Notes under the pieces: generated by a model
The model's input: the letters and a program-made list of their open reading frames with translations, nothing else
What the model was told of the DNA's origin: nothing
Database searches by the model: none
In this document: piece after piece, positions 1 through 10,254 of the stretch
How positions within the stretch are numbered: the first letter of the stretch is position 1
Layout: each line of letters begins with the position of its first letter
Translations under genes and position numbers: made by a program
Origin: Xanthostigma xanthostigma
Lineage: Eukaryota; Arthropoda; Insecta; Raphidioptera; Raphidiidae
NCBI GenBank assembly: GCA_963575645.1
Contig: OY754475.1
Coordinates: 15,910,509 to 15,974,508 of the forward strand
Length of the DNA stretch: 64,000 nt
Reading direction: 5' to 3'

Positions 1-1
1 T

Positions 2-2935
2 GGTCGTAGTTTAGAATCTGAATTACAAAAAGTAACGAAATATTTGCAGCATTGTAGACCAATGTCTGTTTCGATGACAAATGCTTTAAGACCCTTGAAA
101 AGATACATCACGCATCTACCTAACAATATAGATACTGAGGACGCCGCGAAACAAGTTAATTCTGAAATCGATAAATATATTACAGAAGAAATTGATACGG
201 CTGATCAAGCCATCAGTGAAAAGGTTCAGTCAAAAATATCCAGTAACGATGTAATCTTAACTTATGGATGGTATGTTTCATTACTTAAATACTTTATTTT
301 ATATTATGTTGAAATAATCAGTTGTTATTATTATTTTTACAGTTCATCGTTAATAAAACGAATTTTGTTGGACGCACATAAAAGTAAAAAAAAATTTAGA
401 GTGATTGTGGTTGATGGCAAACCATGGCTAGAAGGGAGAGAAATGATACGTCGTCTTACAGCTGAAGGACTTCATTGCACTTACGTTTTAATATCAGCTG
501 CTAGCTTAGTAATGGCAGAAGCTAATCTAGTTTTATTGGGAGTTCATTCATTACTTGCTAATGGCTACGTTATGTCCAGAGCAGGAACGGCACAAGTTGC
601 TTTAATGGCTAGCAGTTTCAATGTTCCTGTTCTAGTTTGCTGCGAAACTTACAAGTTTTGTGAACGGGTTCAAACAGACTCTTTTGTTTATAATGAAATA
701 GGTAAGAATTATATTATAACTCAGAATATCGAATATGTAGGTCATAATCAGAGTGCCCGTCGGCAAAAATTTTATTGATACATACTCTCCCCAAACTTTG
801 TATATGGCTTCATTAGGCCTAGTCTGACACCTATTTCCTCTATGACTTTTCTTGATTTTGGGGCGTTTTCCCTCTAAATTTTCCGAAACATGTCGTTTTG
901 ATGACATGTAAAAATTTATACATACTGTTTGGTTTTTTAATTGGATAGCTTAAAAACTTCAACCAAAACGCTAAAATAATGTTCTCTGACAAATAACATG
1001 AGCCATTTAAAATGCCTGACACCTCGAATATGTCGAAAAACGACTGTAAAAAAATTTATCAATAACCAGTTGATTTTCTCAGTATCTTAAATTTGAACAC
1101 TGCAAAATCAACTTTTCATATTGTCTGACGGGGATAGTTTTCCTATTTTCCAGTCTGACGCGTCAAAGTTGTCGATTTCATGACCACAAAAAAATTTATT
1201 AATAACCGTCAGACAATTAAAATATTATACGTAGAAAAGTATTTCTTAATAGGTGGTACAAGTGTCTGATAAATAAACTGGAACGCAGCTAGTGCCTGAC
1301 GAAAAAATGTCATTTTTCAACAGTAATTATTTCAATAGTTATTATTCAGCTTTCTTACGGTAGGTATTATAAATAAAAAAAAAAGTAATTAATAAATCAT
1401 TAATAAAAATACTCCATTTTGACAAAATTTTTTGAAGCACATTGTACTTGGATTATACTTACATGTAGGCAAGACGGCGAGGAGTTTTGGGTGTATTTTT
1501 CGGGCACAGGCGAGATTATTGTTGGAATCGCTTCGTTTTAGGGTGTAGTTCAACCCCCTAAGTTTGCTTACAAATTTTTGGTGTGCTTGATTTTATAATT
1601 GACAATAATTAGTGACGAAAATAGTGCTTTTTTTCTATTTCCTTTAATATCTCCGTTCCTCTTGACTTTTAGTACAGCATATGCATTGAGAAAGTTGTTC
1701 CTTATGAAATTTCCTAAAAAATGAGCACTGACAGAGGTCTCTAAGTGCAATTGTTAACTTGCAAATAGCCCCGAAAGTTAAAAAAACATTTTTTTCACTA
1801 TTTTTTTACTAAAAAATGACCGCACATAGATGGCTGAAAATTCTCAAAAATGATGTCTATGTTGACCCAAACATGCATGAATAATTTTAGCGTCATCGGT
1901 CAATTACTTCTCGAGTAATTAACTATCACCTTTTTTTTGTTTCCTTAATTGCAAATTGCGCCATTTCTTTCACAAACGGGTTTCGCTGGTCGGACCAAGC
2001 CAGAAAAATCACAAATCCATTCAACTTTAGTATCCCGTTGGAATTTTGGGAAAAAATTAATTCTAACCGATTTTATAATGATTTCTTTAGCGATACAAAC
2101 GTATAAAACCATATAACTTTTCCAATATTAAATCGTTATAAAATCGGTTAGAATTATTTTTTTTGAATCACTGAATCTTACAAGACAAAGCTTTCTATGG
2201 TAGAGTCGTGACTCGTGAGTCATAGTAACATACAACAATCACTTAAATGAATCTCGCTCCAAAAAATGGATTATTTTCACGTGAAAGACCTTGTTTCACT
2301 GTCAATATGAAAAGTTGATTTTGCAGTGTTCAAATTTAAGATACTGAGAAAATCAACTGGTTATTGATAATTTTTTTTATAGTCGTATTTCGACATATTC
2401 GAGGTGTCAGGCATTTTAATGGCTCATGTTATTTGTCAGAGAACATTATTTTAGCGTTTTGGTTGAAGTTTTTAAGCTATCCAATTAAAAAACCAAACAG
2501 TATGTATAAATTTTTACATGTCGTCAAAACGACATGTTTCGGAAAATTTAGAGGGAAAACGCCCCAAAATCAAGAAAAGTCATAGAGGAAATAGGTGTCA
2601 GACTAGGCCTAATGAAGCCATATACAAAGTTTGGGGAGAGTACCTATGTATCAATAAAATTTTTGCCGACAGGCACTCTGACTATCAGTGTTAATGATAT
2701 CAAAGTGAAAATATTATTTCTTGTAGGTGAACAGTCTGAATTAGAAATTGCTAAACCAAAAGATGAAAAAACAACAGAGAATAATAAAAACACGGTTTCA
2801 GTAACACCTTTAAATTTAACCTATGATGTTACGCCTCCAGATTTAGTTACAGCGGTTGTCACAGAACTAGCCATTTTACCTTGTACTAGTGTTCCAGTAA
2901 TATTACGAATAAAGCCAAATGAAATAGGTTGCTGA
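2..2935 (+). CDS. EIF2B4: eIF2B delta subunit, 3' part (last three exons)
   Basis: Exons are read as 2-270, 343-701 and 2727-2935 (stop TGA 2933-2935). Introns are 271-342 (GTATGT..CAG, 72 bp) and 702-2726 (GTAAG..TAG). Joining the first two exons makes the codon TG|T and restores the family motif NDVILTYGCSSL; joining the second pair gives VYNEIG|EQSELE. Further family landmarks are SAASLVMAEANLVLLG, GTAQVALMASSFNVPVLV and the terminal block YDVTPPDLVTAVVTELAI. The protein is a regulatory subunit of the cytosolic guanine nucleotide exchange factor that recycles eIF2-GDP, and belongs to the alpha/beta/delta Rossmann-like family. The 5' part of the gene lies outside the window, so the first exon may start slightly inside or before position 2. 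The second intron is almost wholly a transposon; without it the intron would be about 93 bp. Identity is firm from the sequence; function is family knowledge. Confidence 0.96.
749..2680. mobile_element. Non-autonomous DNA element with ~375-bp terminal inverted repeats
   Basis: The left end (749-~1123) and right end (~2303-2680) are near-perfect reverse complements, both ending in CAGAGTGCC(C/T)GTCGGC. No transposase reading frame is present. The interior has several GTCTGACG-like words (about 1120-1300) and a second small inverted repeat around 2056-2160 (TAACCGATTTTATAA). It sits wholly within the last intron of the eIF2B delta gene. I could not identify a convincing target-site duplication, so the superfamily is unassigned. 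Confidence 0.85.
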
Positions 2936-3324
2936 TTAATATGCAATAATTTAATTAGATTGGAGTAGATTGTCGATTATAGACGCTCAAAAAATAATTT
3001 AATTAGCGATACAACAATCATAAATTAAAAACACTTTGTTTTGTTAGTGAATCTACATAACATATCTCATAAGTAGAGATATATACCGAATATATGCAAG
3101 CATGAAAGACTTAGCGTTATCTGGTTAGTTGGATATTTGATGTACCCTCCCAGATATCAAAATAAATTATTTGTTTAACGTATTTCAGTTTTTGTATTAT
3201 TGCATTCTTTGAAAGATGATTTTATAAAATACGAAAGGTAAAATATAAATGTTTAACAATTGTTTTTAAAAAGAGGGATGTTGGCTGAGGAGTATACATT
3301 TTTTATTTTAAAATAAGCTTGAAA
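2936..3324. other. 3' flank of EIF2B4, no gene seen
   Basis: AT-rich sequence with 3' UTR character. The only clear AATAAA-like words lie around 3160. No coding or repeat structure was recognised. Confidence 0.4.
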
Positions 3325-3361
3325 ATCGTTAATAACAATCACGAAATGTGCTTCCATTCAG
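3325..3361 (+). pseudogene. Relic of ZAD exon 1 (gene A locus)
   Basis: The end of this stretch reads ATCACGAAATGTGCTTCCATTCAG followed by GTAAGA. It lines up with the 3' end of ZAD exon 1 in gene C (ATTATGACATGCACTCCCATTCAG|GTAACA) and gene B. In that frame it encodes ITKCASIQ, against VIMTCTPIQ in gene C. Stops lie just upstream and the Leu-Cys-Arg-Leu-Cys zinc-binding part is not visible, so the exon is truncated. The splice donor is still recognisable. Confidence 0.65.
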
Positions 3362-3624
3362 GTAAGAACGTGTGTTTTACTGGGCATAAATGAAGATAAA
3401 AATTGAAATAAAGATTTCAGATAGATATATACTACTGAAAATGTTATATAAAAAAGGTATTACTGTAATTATAGCGGTATATTGAAAGCTCGTTAAGTGC
3501 CCTCAAATAAATATAGGTAGGTATTACGAGAAATCGGTTCTTTTGCTTCGAGTAGGTAGGCGTTACTTAGTACTTATCTGTTCAAAAGAATTAAGCAGAA
3601 TTCGTATGAATAAATGACAAAACA

Positions 3625-3905
3625 ATAAAAATTTAAAACCCCCATAAAAATGTTATGAGATATTTGCGCCAAAAATCCCTTGGGGGTTTTTCATGTCTCA
3701 CCAAGGTCAACAAATGCCCAAAGTTTCATTCCCATTGGAGAAAACACCTTTCCACATCGTTAAAGTAATATTTCTATGAATAAATGGTAAAAACTTTAAA
3801 CGCCCATAAAAATGGCGCCAAAAATCCCTAGTGGGTTTTTCATGTTCCACCAAGGTCAACAAATGCGCAAAATTTCATCCCGATCGAAGATGACCGGTAT
3901 GCGAA
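3625..3905 (+). repeat. Two tandem copies of a dispersed repeat
   Basis: Two units of about 150 bp share CCCATAAAAATG, GCGCCAAAAATCCC and CACCAAGGTCAACAAATG. The same unit recurs in the opposite orientation at about 22160-22400, so it is an interspersed repeat. No coding capacity was seen. Confidence 0.75.
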
Positions 3906-3942
3906 ACTACACCCGAAATAACAAATTTAATTCAGTTTCATA

Positions 3943-4246
3943 CAAGGGCGTAGATATTTTTTTTCTGTGGGGGGGAGTAAAGCAAAAAAATCAATATTTT
4001 TTAAGATTTGTTAACCGCGAATGACCTTTTTTTTAACAACCTAACTTAAAAATTATTGTCATGTGCCCAATTGGTGAGGAAAAAAAACGTATGACCTTTT
4101 TTTACAAACCTGTCGAAAAAGAATCGAATGACCTTTTTTCGGCACAATTCTTTTTTCGTTTGTTGTGACTGAGAGCCTGCGGTTCTGATGAATCTTGGGG
4201 GGGGGGGGGGTAATTACCCCCTGTACTCCCCATATCTACGCCCTTG
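3943..4246. mobile_element. hAT-type MITE with perfect 8-bp TSD
   Basis: The 304-bp element has inverted ends CAAGGGCGTAGATAT / ATATCTACGCCCTTG and is flanked by the exact direct repeat GTTTCATA (3935-3942 and 4247-4254). An 8-bp duplication and CA(A/G)GG termini are hAT hallmarks. A relative with its own 8-bp duplication lies at 36101-36317. It has no transposase. It sits in what was the intron between the two ZAD exon relics of gene A. Confidence 0.88.
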
Positions 4247-4361
4247 GTTTCATAATCCAAATTTATAATACTATTTCTAACGCTAAAATGACGCCATATT
4301 ATGCAAAAATACAGTTAGATACTGAAATATGTTTTATTGTGCATGCACTTGTTTTTTTCAG

Positions 4362-4580
4362 ATAAATATGATGGAGTGCTAGTTTATATCTGAATATTGT
4401 TACATTCACTTGATGAAGAATATACAACTGTTCTAACAACATGCAGCTAAATTTGACACATTACGTTGCTATCTACAGCAGTTTATATAAAACCTGATTA
4501 TTCTTTTTTAACAAATAATTTTGAGTGCGAACAATCGTTTTCTTGTGAAGAATTTAATGTTCACTTCAATGTCTAGTAAC
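4362..4580 (+). pseudogene. Relic of ZAD exon 2 and old linker (gene A locus)
   Basis: After a polypyrimidine tract and CAG, the sequence ATAAATATGATGG, ATTGTTACATTCA, GAATATACA and CTACAGCAGTTTATA follows the order of gene C exon 2 (from 45193), with indels and a TGA. Further on, frame 2 from 4520 still encodes FECEQSFSCEEFNVHFNV, matching FENCEQ...YEFNV of gene C, before a stop. The present gene A frame begins out of frame with this relic. The ZAD has therefore been lost by frameshift rather than by clean deletion. Confidence 0.8.
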
Positions 4581-5618
4581 GAGGCTGAGGATAATAATAA
4601 CATGTCGATGAACGAAGATAGTTATTCTAGTCAGAAAACAAATCTAACATTTATAAATATCCCAACTAAGCATGAAGAAACAGAAAGTATTTGCTCGGAC
4701 ACTGCAAGTTTCAGTGAAGAAACAAAAATAATAGGTGCTACGAACACCACAATCGTTTGCGAAGGGACTGAAGGAAGTTTTAAAGGTTTTAAAGTTTTAA
4801 AACTGGATTTAGTGTGTTCCAGATATAAAATGCCACTGAACGCAGCATTAGATGAAAATCTTGTTATAAAATGTGACCCTTTTGAAAAGATCTATGTAAA
4901 ACAAGAGAACGAAGATTACGACGCCTCATTGTTTTCCACGTATGACGATCACAATGACAGTGATAGCGAAAAACGTATTCATACCGGTGAGCAACAACAT
5001 CATTGTGACGTTTGTAATAAGACATTTTCCCGGTCAGGTCATCTGAATAGGCACAAACTTACGCATACTGGAGAAAAACCATACCACTGTGATGTTTGTA
5101 ATAAAACTTTCACTCAACTAACTAATTTTAGTAGGCACAAACTTATACACACTGGTGAGAAACCTTATAAGTGTGAAATTTGTGATAAGACTTTCACCCA
5201 GGCAAGTAATTTTAGTAGACATAAGCTTACCCATTCTGGTGAGAAACCGTATAAGTGTGATGTTTGCAATAAAAAGTTCACCCAAACAAGTAGTTTACAC
5301 AAACATAAACTTTTACATACTGGTGAAAAACCGTATAAATGTGATGTATGTAATGTGAGCTTCACCCAGTCCAGTAATTTAAATAGTCACAAACTTACAC
5401 ATACTGGTGAGAAACCATACAAATGTGACGTTTGTGATAAGACTTTCGCCCATTCAAATTATTTTCGTATACACAAACTTATACATAAAGGGGAGAAACC
5501 GTATCAATGTGATATTTGTGATAAAAATTTCACCCAGTCAGGTCATTTGCATAGACACAAACGTACCATGCATTCATTACAATTGTATACTATAGCTCAA
5601 GATACTGGATTAAAATGA
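4557..5618 (+). CDS. Gene A: C2H2 zinc-finger protein, 7 fingers, ZAD lost
   Basis: About 353 residues from ATG 4557; a second in-frame ATG at 4569 is equally plausible. The first 140 or so residues are an acidic linker with the family motifs FINIPTKHEETE and CDPFEKIYVKQEN. Seven C2H2 fingers follow from about residue 148 (HCDVCNKTF...), joined by TGEKPY linkers; the last is C2H2 with four residues between the histidines (HKRTMH). All seven have complete zinc ligands. Relics of both ZAD exons lie upstream (3325-3361, 4362-4580), so this is inferred to be a ZAD-C2H2 gene that lost its dimerisation domain and now starts at a secondary methionine. A polyadenylation word AATAAA lies at 5713. Predicted role: nuclear sequence-specific DNA binding; target unknown. 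Whether it is transcribed cannot be told from sequence. Confidence 0.82.
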   Translation: MFTSMSSNEAEDNNNMSMNEDSYSSQKTNLTFINIPTKHEETESICSDTASFSEETKIIGATNTTIVCEGTEGSFKGFKVLKLDLVCSRYKMPLNAALDENLVIKCDPFEKIYVKQENEDYDASLFSTYDDHNDSDSEKRIHTGEQQHHCDVCNKTFSRSGHLNRHKLTHTGEKPYHCDVCNKTFTQLTNFSRHKLIHTGEKPYKCEICDKTFTQASNFSRHKLTHSGEKPYKCDVCNKKFTQTSSLHKHKLLHTGEKPYKCDVCNVSFTQSSNLNSHKLTHTGEKPYKCDVCDKTFAHSNYFRIHKLIHKGEKPYQCDICDKNFTQSGHLHRHKRTMHSLQLYTIAQDTGLK

Positions 5619-5712
5619 GGAACTAAAAGTTATTTTGATGTATAGAAGTAATTTTTTTATTTATTAAAATGTGTGTTTTATTTATTAATTTGACTAAACA
5701 ACACAATGTTGT

Positions 5713-5718
5713 AATAAA
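5713..5718 (+). promoter_or_regulatory. Candidate polyadenylation signal of gene A
   Basis: AATAAA 95 bp after the gene A stop codon, followed by a second A/T-rich AATAAA cluster. Confidence 0.5.
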
Positions 5719-6040
5719 AATAATAAATAATCTTTTTTAGTACCAGATAAAAGCATTACAAGGCGAGGTTCAGCCACTGGCTGTTTTTCAACCTAAACCC
5801 TAAATCACAATATCCGAGTAAATAGTATATTACATCACAAGGGCCAAAAGTTGAATTTTCGGCCCTGCGCGTCATGAGCCCGAGGCGAAGCCGAGGGCAT
5901 CATGTTTAAAATTAGTTTAAAATTGATAGAAAAAAGTTAATAGAATTTTAGGAAACAAACTGAATTTTACAATCAATGCTCTCATTGAAAATTTGACTGT
6001 CTATAAAATCGTTCCTTAGGCATTTTTAATAGGAAAAAAA
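5719..6040. other. Intergenic, repeat-like
   Basis: Contains a GC-richer word (GAGCCCGAGGCGAAGCCGAG, 5876-5895) that looks like transposon debris. No gene seen. Confidence 0.35.
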
Positions 6041-6044
6041 AAAA

Positions 6045-6730
6045 TTGGTTGTCTGTAAAGTCGGTTTACGGACGATAGTTTTACGTGATAACGTATTCCG
6101 TAATACATAACCTAAACCTCCCAAAATTTTGTTTCAATCCGCTTATCCTTGGTGTCGGAATGATAAGAAATGTCAAAAGTGACGTTTGCAACTTACAAAG
6201 TATTATGTTCTAATAATAATTAGTTATTCCAATACTTAACTTAGCAGGCTTTGAATTTCACAATATACTAATGTCAAAAAATTGAATTAAACATTAGAAA
6301 TGCAGCTGTTTTCATGTTAAGACAAGACATACGTTTGCTTCTAATTTCCATGTACGGCAAACAAAGACAACCGACCGCGTCGTGCCATGCATTACACAAC
6401 ATTGCATTTATACAGCTATTTCTCTATATAAATTTGTATAAAATATTTTTCTATATAAATTTGTATAAAAAAACTGTTTAGGCAAATTCTGTTATACGAA
6501 ATCTATGTAAAATGTTCTCCTCTTTCGTTTAAGACTGGTTTCAAACCGATCTGATTTAAATTGAGCGAGAAATTGGCAAAAAGCACGCACAGGGTCAGGC
6601 GGAACGTTACGCGTTAGGAACGTTACGCGTTAGGAACGTTACGTTACACTTTTTCGAACATGCAGCCGGTGTTTTATCAATTTATAATATTGGTGATTCA
6701 TCAATTTATAAGACGTTATCACGTCAAAAA
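6045..6730 (+). mobile_element. Repeat family X1, full-length copy 1
   Basis: A ~685-bp unit starts TTGGTTGTCTGTAAAGTCGG and ends GACGTTATCACGTCAAAAA. Near the ends it carries inverted ACGTGATAACGT / ACGTTATCACGT. Inside are a doubled CTATATAAATTTGTATAAA and a short minisatellite GTTAGGAAC/GTTACG. Near-identical copies lie at 26991-27669 and, inverted, at 28582-29260, with partial copies between. No protein is encoded. The TE class was not identified. Confidence 0.85.
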
Positions 6731-7365
6731 GTTACCAAACTTAGTAAAAAAAAATGTTTCGATTTATTTTCGAAAATAAGTTATTATCTATTTTTAACTT
6801 TTATACTTCCAAAGACAGTTTTATATCAGTAGATCAAATTATTGAGAATATGACAAAAAGAAAAAAAATTGTTGACACAGTCTGGTGAGATACTTTTCAT
6901 TTCTAAGTTGTGATTTTTTGTGCCCCCTGAGACGTGATGCCCTAAGCAGTTGCTTACTTTGCTAATAGGCTAATCCGGCACTGATTTTCAATCGTTGAAG
7001 CAAACTAGTGTTAACTCTACTAATGCAAGAAGGTGTTAACTCGGGGAGTTGGCTGCTTCTTGCGGCGTGGAACGTGTATGTTGACTAATTTTGCGGTTTT
7101 AAGTAGTGTTATATTTTTATATAATATTCTTGGTGTTGTGTTTGGAAATGCAAGTAAGTATCTTAGTTAAAATATATACACTAATTTTAAATATATGGTA
7201 GTTAATGGTAAAATGAGATACGAACTCATAAAAGTATTTATATAACTAAATATTGTAGCTCTAAACGTTTTATTTAACGCAGAAAAAAGTCCAATCAATA
7301 AACTTAATACTCAATTATTGGAAAATCTTTTATAAGTTAGTTAACACCTTCATGATCTAATAGCT
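6731..7365. other. Intergenic, no gene seen
   Basis: AT-rich. TTTATT at about 7269 could be a minus-strand polyadenylation signal (AATAAA) for locus G. Confidence 0.35.
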
Positions 7366-8157
7366 TCAATTGTCATACTGATTTAGTTTTTCGCTAGTAT
7401 GTATGCGTTTGTGCCGAATAAAATTGTTTGGTAGGCTGAAACACTTATTACAAACGTCATACTGATATGGTTTCTCACCAGTGTGTGTGCGTTTGTGAAT
7501 AGTTAAACGGTTCAAATGGCTGAAACACTTACTACAAACGTCGCATTGGTATGGTTTCTCACCAGTATGTGTGCGTTTGTGATTAATTAAATGACTTGAT
7601 GCAGAGAAGCACTTATTACAAGCGTCGCACTGGTATGGTTTCTCACCAGTATGTGTGCGTTCGTGATTAATTAAATGACTTGATGCAGAGAAGCACTTAT
7701 TACAAGAGTCGCACTGGTATGGTTTCTCACCAGTATATGTGCGTTTGTGATTAATTACATATCTAGATTCGGAGAAGTACTTATTACGAACATCACACCG
7801 ATATGGTTTCTCACCCCTGTGTATACGCATATGGGTTTTCCAGGTTACAGATTTGGTAAAAATCTTAGAACAAATGTCACAATGATAAGTATTTTCAGTC
7901 GCTTTTTTATGTTTCTCATAACTTATGGAATGGTTTTTCTTCCTCTCTACCTTTTTGTTCAGACATTCTGCTAGATTGTTCCCCGATATGTGACCACTAT
8001 AGATCTTTGAATTTTTGCAGCGAGATTCGTCACCGTCACTCTTCAATAAATTTTTCATTGTACCAACAGCGCATTCTGTTAGATTTAATGAATCATAATC
8101 TGTCGGTTCGTCTTTGATTTCGAATTTAAAAGGAATTTTCTGATTGCTTTTGCTCAC
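7366..8157 (-). CDS. Locus G: degenerating C2H2 zinc-finger gene
   Basis: A 263-residue open frame on the minus strand. It begins with the linker module FKFEIKDEPTDYDSLNLTECA, then a stretch closely matching gene D (CKNSKI.SG..SG....E...KNSIS..YE.HKKATE), then six fingers. Finger 2 has CDVR instead of C-x2-C and ends HKRTY, and finger 6 has YDVC, so two fingers have lost zinc ligands. Fingers 3 and 4 differ by only a few residues (CDSCNKCFSASSHLINHERTH / CDACNKCFSASSHLINHKRTH) and are a recent 84-bp tandem duplication. The array ends in a partial finger, EKLNQYDN-stop. Upstream on the minus strand the same linker continues in another frame past an A-run (8165-8175), so the present start is probably not ancestral. 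It may be an expressed truncated protein or a young pseudogene. Confidence 0.62.
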   Translation of the reverse strand: MSKSNQKIPFKFEIKDEPTDYDSLNLTECAVGTMKNLLKSDGDESRCKNSKIYSGHISGNNLAECLNKKVERKKNHSISYEKHKKATENTYHCDICSKIFTKSVTWKTHMRIHRGEKPYRCDVRNKYFSESRYVINHKRTYTGEKPYQCDSCNKCFSASSHLINHERTHTGEKPYQCDACNKCFSASSHLINHKRTHTGEKPYQCDVCSKCFSHLNRLTIHKRTHTGEKPYQYDVCNKCFSLPNNFIRHKRIHTSEKLNQYDN

Positions 8158-8850
8158 TGATTTAATTTTTTTTTTCTTTTTCGATAATGTTTTCGCTCAA
8201 TTCAGTGTAGTAGCTAAGATCGACCTTTGAGTCTTCGCACACGATTTCACTACCATCACTCATAAATAAAGACTCAATTTATTGTGTTAGAAAGACTTGC
8301 AACATTGAGATTTTTAGCTTCTGGTTGCACAAAACACAGAACTCCAAAAACTGAACTGAAAAAAACCCACACACACAGCAGTTTACTTGAACACTGAACA
8401 CTGAAGTCGTTCAAAAATCAAGATGCATTTGATGAGTTCATGCCTGACTTCAGTGCTGGTTTCAGTGTTTATTTGTCACACACATTATCATGCTTCACTG
8501 AACTATAAGTTTGAACACTGAACTGTGGCATGAAGTTTGATCGTGAGTGGGGCCTATTAGTTTTAATGATTCCTCATTCGTTGGTTCGCCTTTGATATCA
8601 AAATTTAAAAGAGTTTTCTGGTTAATTTTGTTCGCCGATTATTTATCTTTCCCGATAATACACAATATGCTTGGGTCTTCGCAGATGATTTCATTATCAT
8701 TATCACCCTTGGATAAAATTTCTACTGTATCATTAGTTCATTCAGTTTTTAATTTCAGATTTAATGAATCATTATTCGTTGGCTCGTCTTTGATTTCGAA
8801 TGTTAAAGGAGTTTTTTTTGCTAATAATTCTGTTGGTGAATTATAATTTA
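8158..8850 (-). pseudogene. Disrupted 5' linker of locus G
   Basis: Minus-strand translation gives two further copies of the linker module in changing frames: KKTPLTFEIKDEPTNNDSLN... (about 8750-8825) and LNFDIKGEPTNEESLKL (about 8560-8620). A third segment, SDGSEIVCEDSKVDLSYYTE (about 8195-8255), matches gene D's DCSEIVCEDTKVDISYYTK. Stops, frameshifts and a 0.24-kb insertion break the pieces apart. Confidence 0.72.
8305..8542. mobile_element. Insertion within the locus G linker
   Basis: Sequence rich in TTCAGTG and GAACACTGAA words separates the SLKL and LTQ halves of a module that is contiguous (SLNLTEC) in gene D. It is therefore probably a small element, but its ends and target duplication were not resolved. 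Confidence 0.4.
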
Positions 8851-9793
8851 AAGACGCAATTCTTTTCCTTTTTATGTTTATGCTAAATATACCGTGTATA
8901 GATACATATTTTATAGTAGCATCAAAGTGATTGGTTTTATGGATTAAATGTTCCTCGGAAGACTTCTGATTGGGACATCGAGGCTTAATTTGTTTGTCAG
9001 AAGCATGCAGTTGCTGTACCCAGTTAGTGTCGTAATGTTTTATTAAACCGTACTATATTTGTATCTGGAACTCGTGAACTTTCTTCAACTGAGTGTAACA
9101 TAATCATCAGATGAAATTAGGAATAGGAATATCACCATCTTCTTATCTAAAAATCCAGAGATTATTTATTTTCAAATAAATAAAGAGGTAAAGCTTTTAG
9201 ATGATATTTAGTACTATAGGTTTTGGAAATACAAAACCATACCTGAAATAGAAGCCAAAAAAAGATATAATCATTGATATAACTATTTATAAAAGAAGCT
9301 GAAATAATTTGCACAACCACCAAACTACCGCTGTATAAAATCAATTATAAAACTACTATGTGGTATCAAAATATAACTTTCAAACAAGAATAAAAGTATA
9401 AAACTTATATAATCGGCTAATGGCCAAAGACAAGAGCCAGGCCAATCAACATTAAAAAAAACAAGATATTTGTAATAATGTATTAACTGAATACAAAGTA
9501 CACATAAATTGGAAATAATTAGATAGAATTACTTTTGTCTTAATAAACTGTGTATATTGCCATCTAAATGCATATTATTACATTCACATTGTTAGTTCTT
9601 GAAAAGAATCAAACTTACGTGACCGATGGCACATCGCATGGTTACGCTGTATCAGATTGCACTTAAACCGTATCGTTTCATCGGTATTTCGTTCATTATG
9701 TACCAATTTACCACTATTTTTTCCAAATATATAATTGAATCTATCAGCGCAACATCAGCCTAACCCATTGTTTGTGGTTTTTTTTATAGAAAA
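8851..9793. other. Intergenic, no gene seen
   Basis: AT-rich. The short frames here have no recognisable domain. Confidence 0.35.
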
Positions 9794-10028
9794 CTAGTGG
9801 CCCGATCCGGTTTCGCCCGAATTTGCAATTTGCCACCGTTTTTCATCGACTTACGTTGCAAAATTCGTCTGTACGAAAAGAGCTTTTATTTTAATGAGAT
9901 AATATATAACCAGTGTTCCTCCTGAAGGTTCATTCGAAATAGTGGTGAATGAATTTTTCTAATAGGTGCAGTGGTTCTGGAGATTATCCTCCACATACAA
10001 ACGCAAAATTCGCACTCTCTTTATAATT
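9794..10028 (-). mobile_element. Helitron-like non-autonomous element
   Basis: Read on the minus strand it runs from ...ATTATAAAGAGAGTGCG to GGCGAAACCGGATCGGGCCA-CTAG. It shares the order of words (GGAG..TAATCTCCAGAACCACTGCA, GAAAAATTCATTCACCACT) with the copy at 11781-12027. A terminal CTAG and no inverted repeats suit a Helitron. Confidence 0.65.
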
Positions 10029-10228
10029 TGAAAAATGACAGGTGTCAGGTGATTTATATTTATGCAGCGTTGCTTTTATGCGATTTTTCCTTCAAATGTC
10101 ATGTTTGCATGCAGAAAGCAATGAAGTTAACCTTATTAAACGAACTTATGTTTAAAAGTTAAAGAGTGATATCAGTGTTACAATATCCCGATTTTTGTCC
10201 AAATTCGCTAATTACAGTTTTTTAACAG

Positions 10229-10254
10229 GTATGAAGTGTGCTCCCATTCAAGTA
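10229..10254 (+). pseudogene. Relic of ZAD exon 1 (gene D locus)
   Basis: GTATGAAGTGTGCTCCCATT followed by CAA|GTAGAA encodes VMKCAPIQ, the terminal ZAD exon 1 motif of genes B and C (VIMRYAPVL, VIMTCTPIQ), directly before a GT. The rest of the exon upstream is not recognisable. Confidence 0.55.

Noticed and set aside
7747-7974. Plus-strand membrane-like protein opposite locus G
   Set aside because: Antisense shadow of the zinc-finger codons; such hydrophobic frames arise regularly opposite C2H2 arrays.
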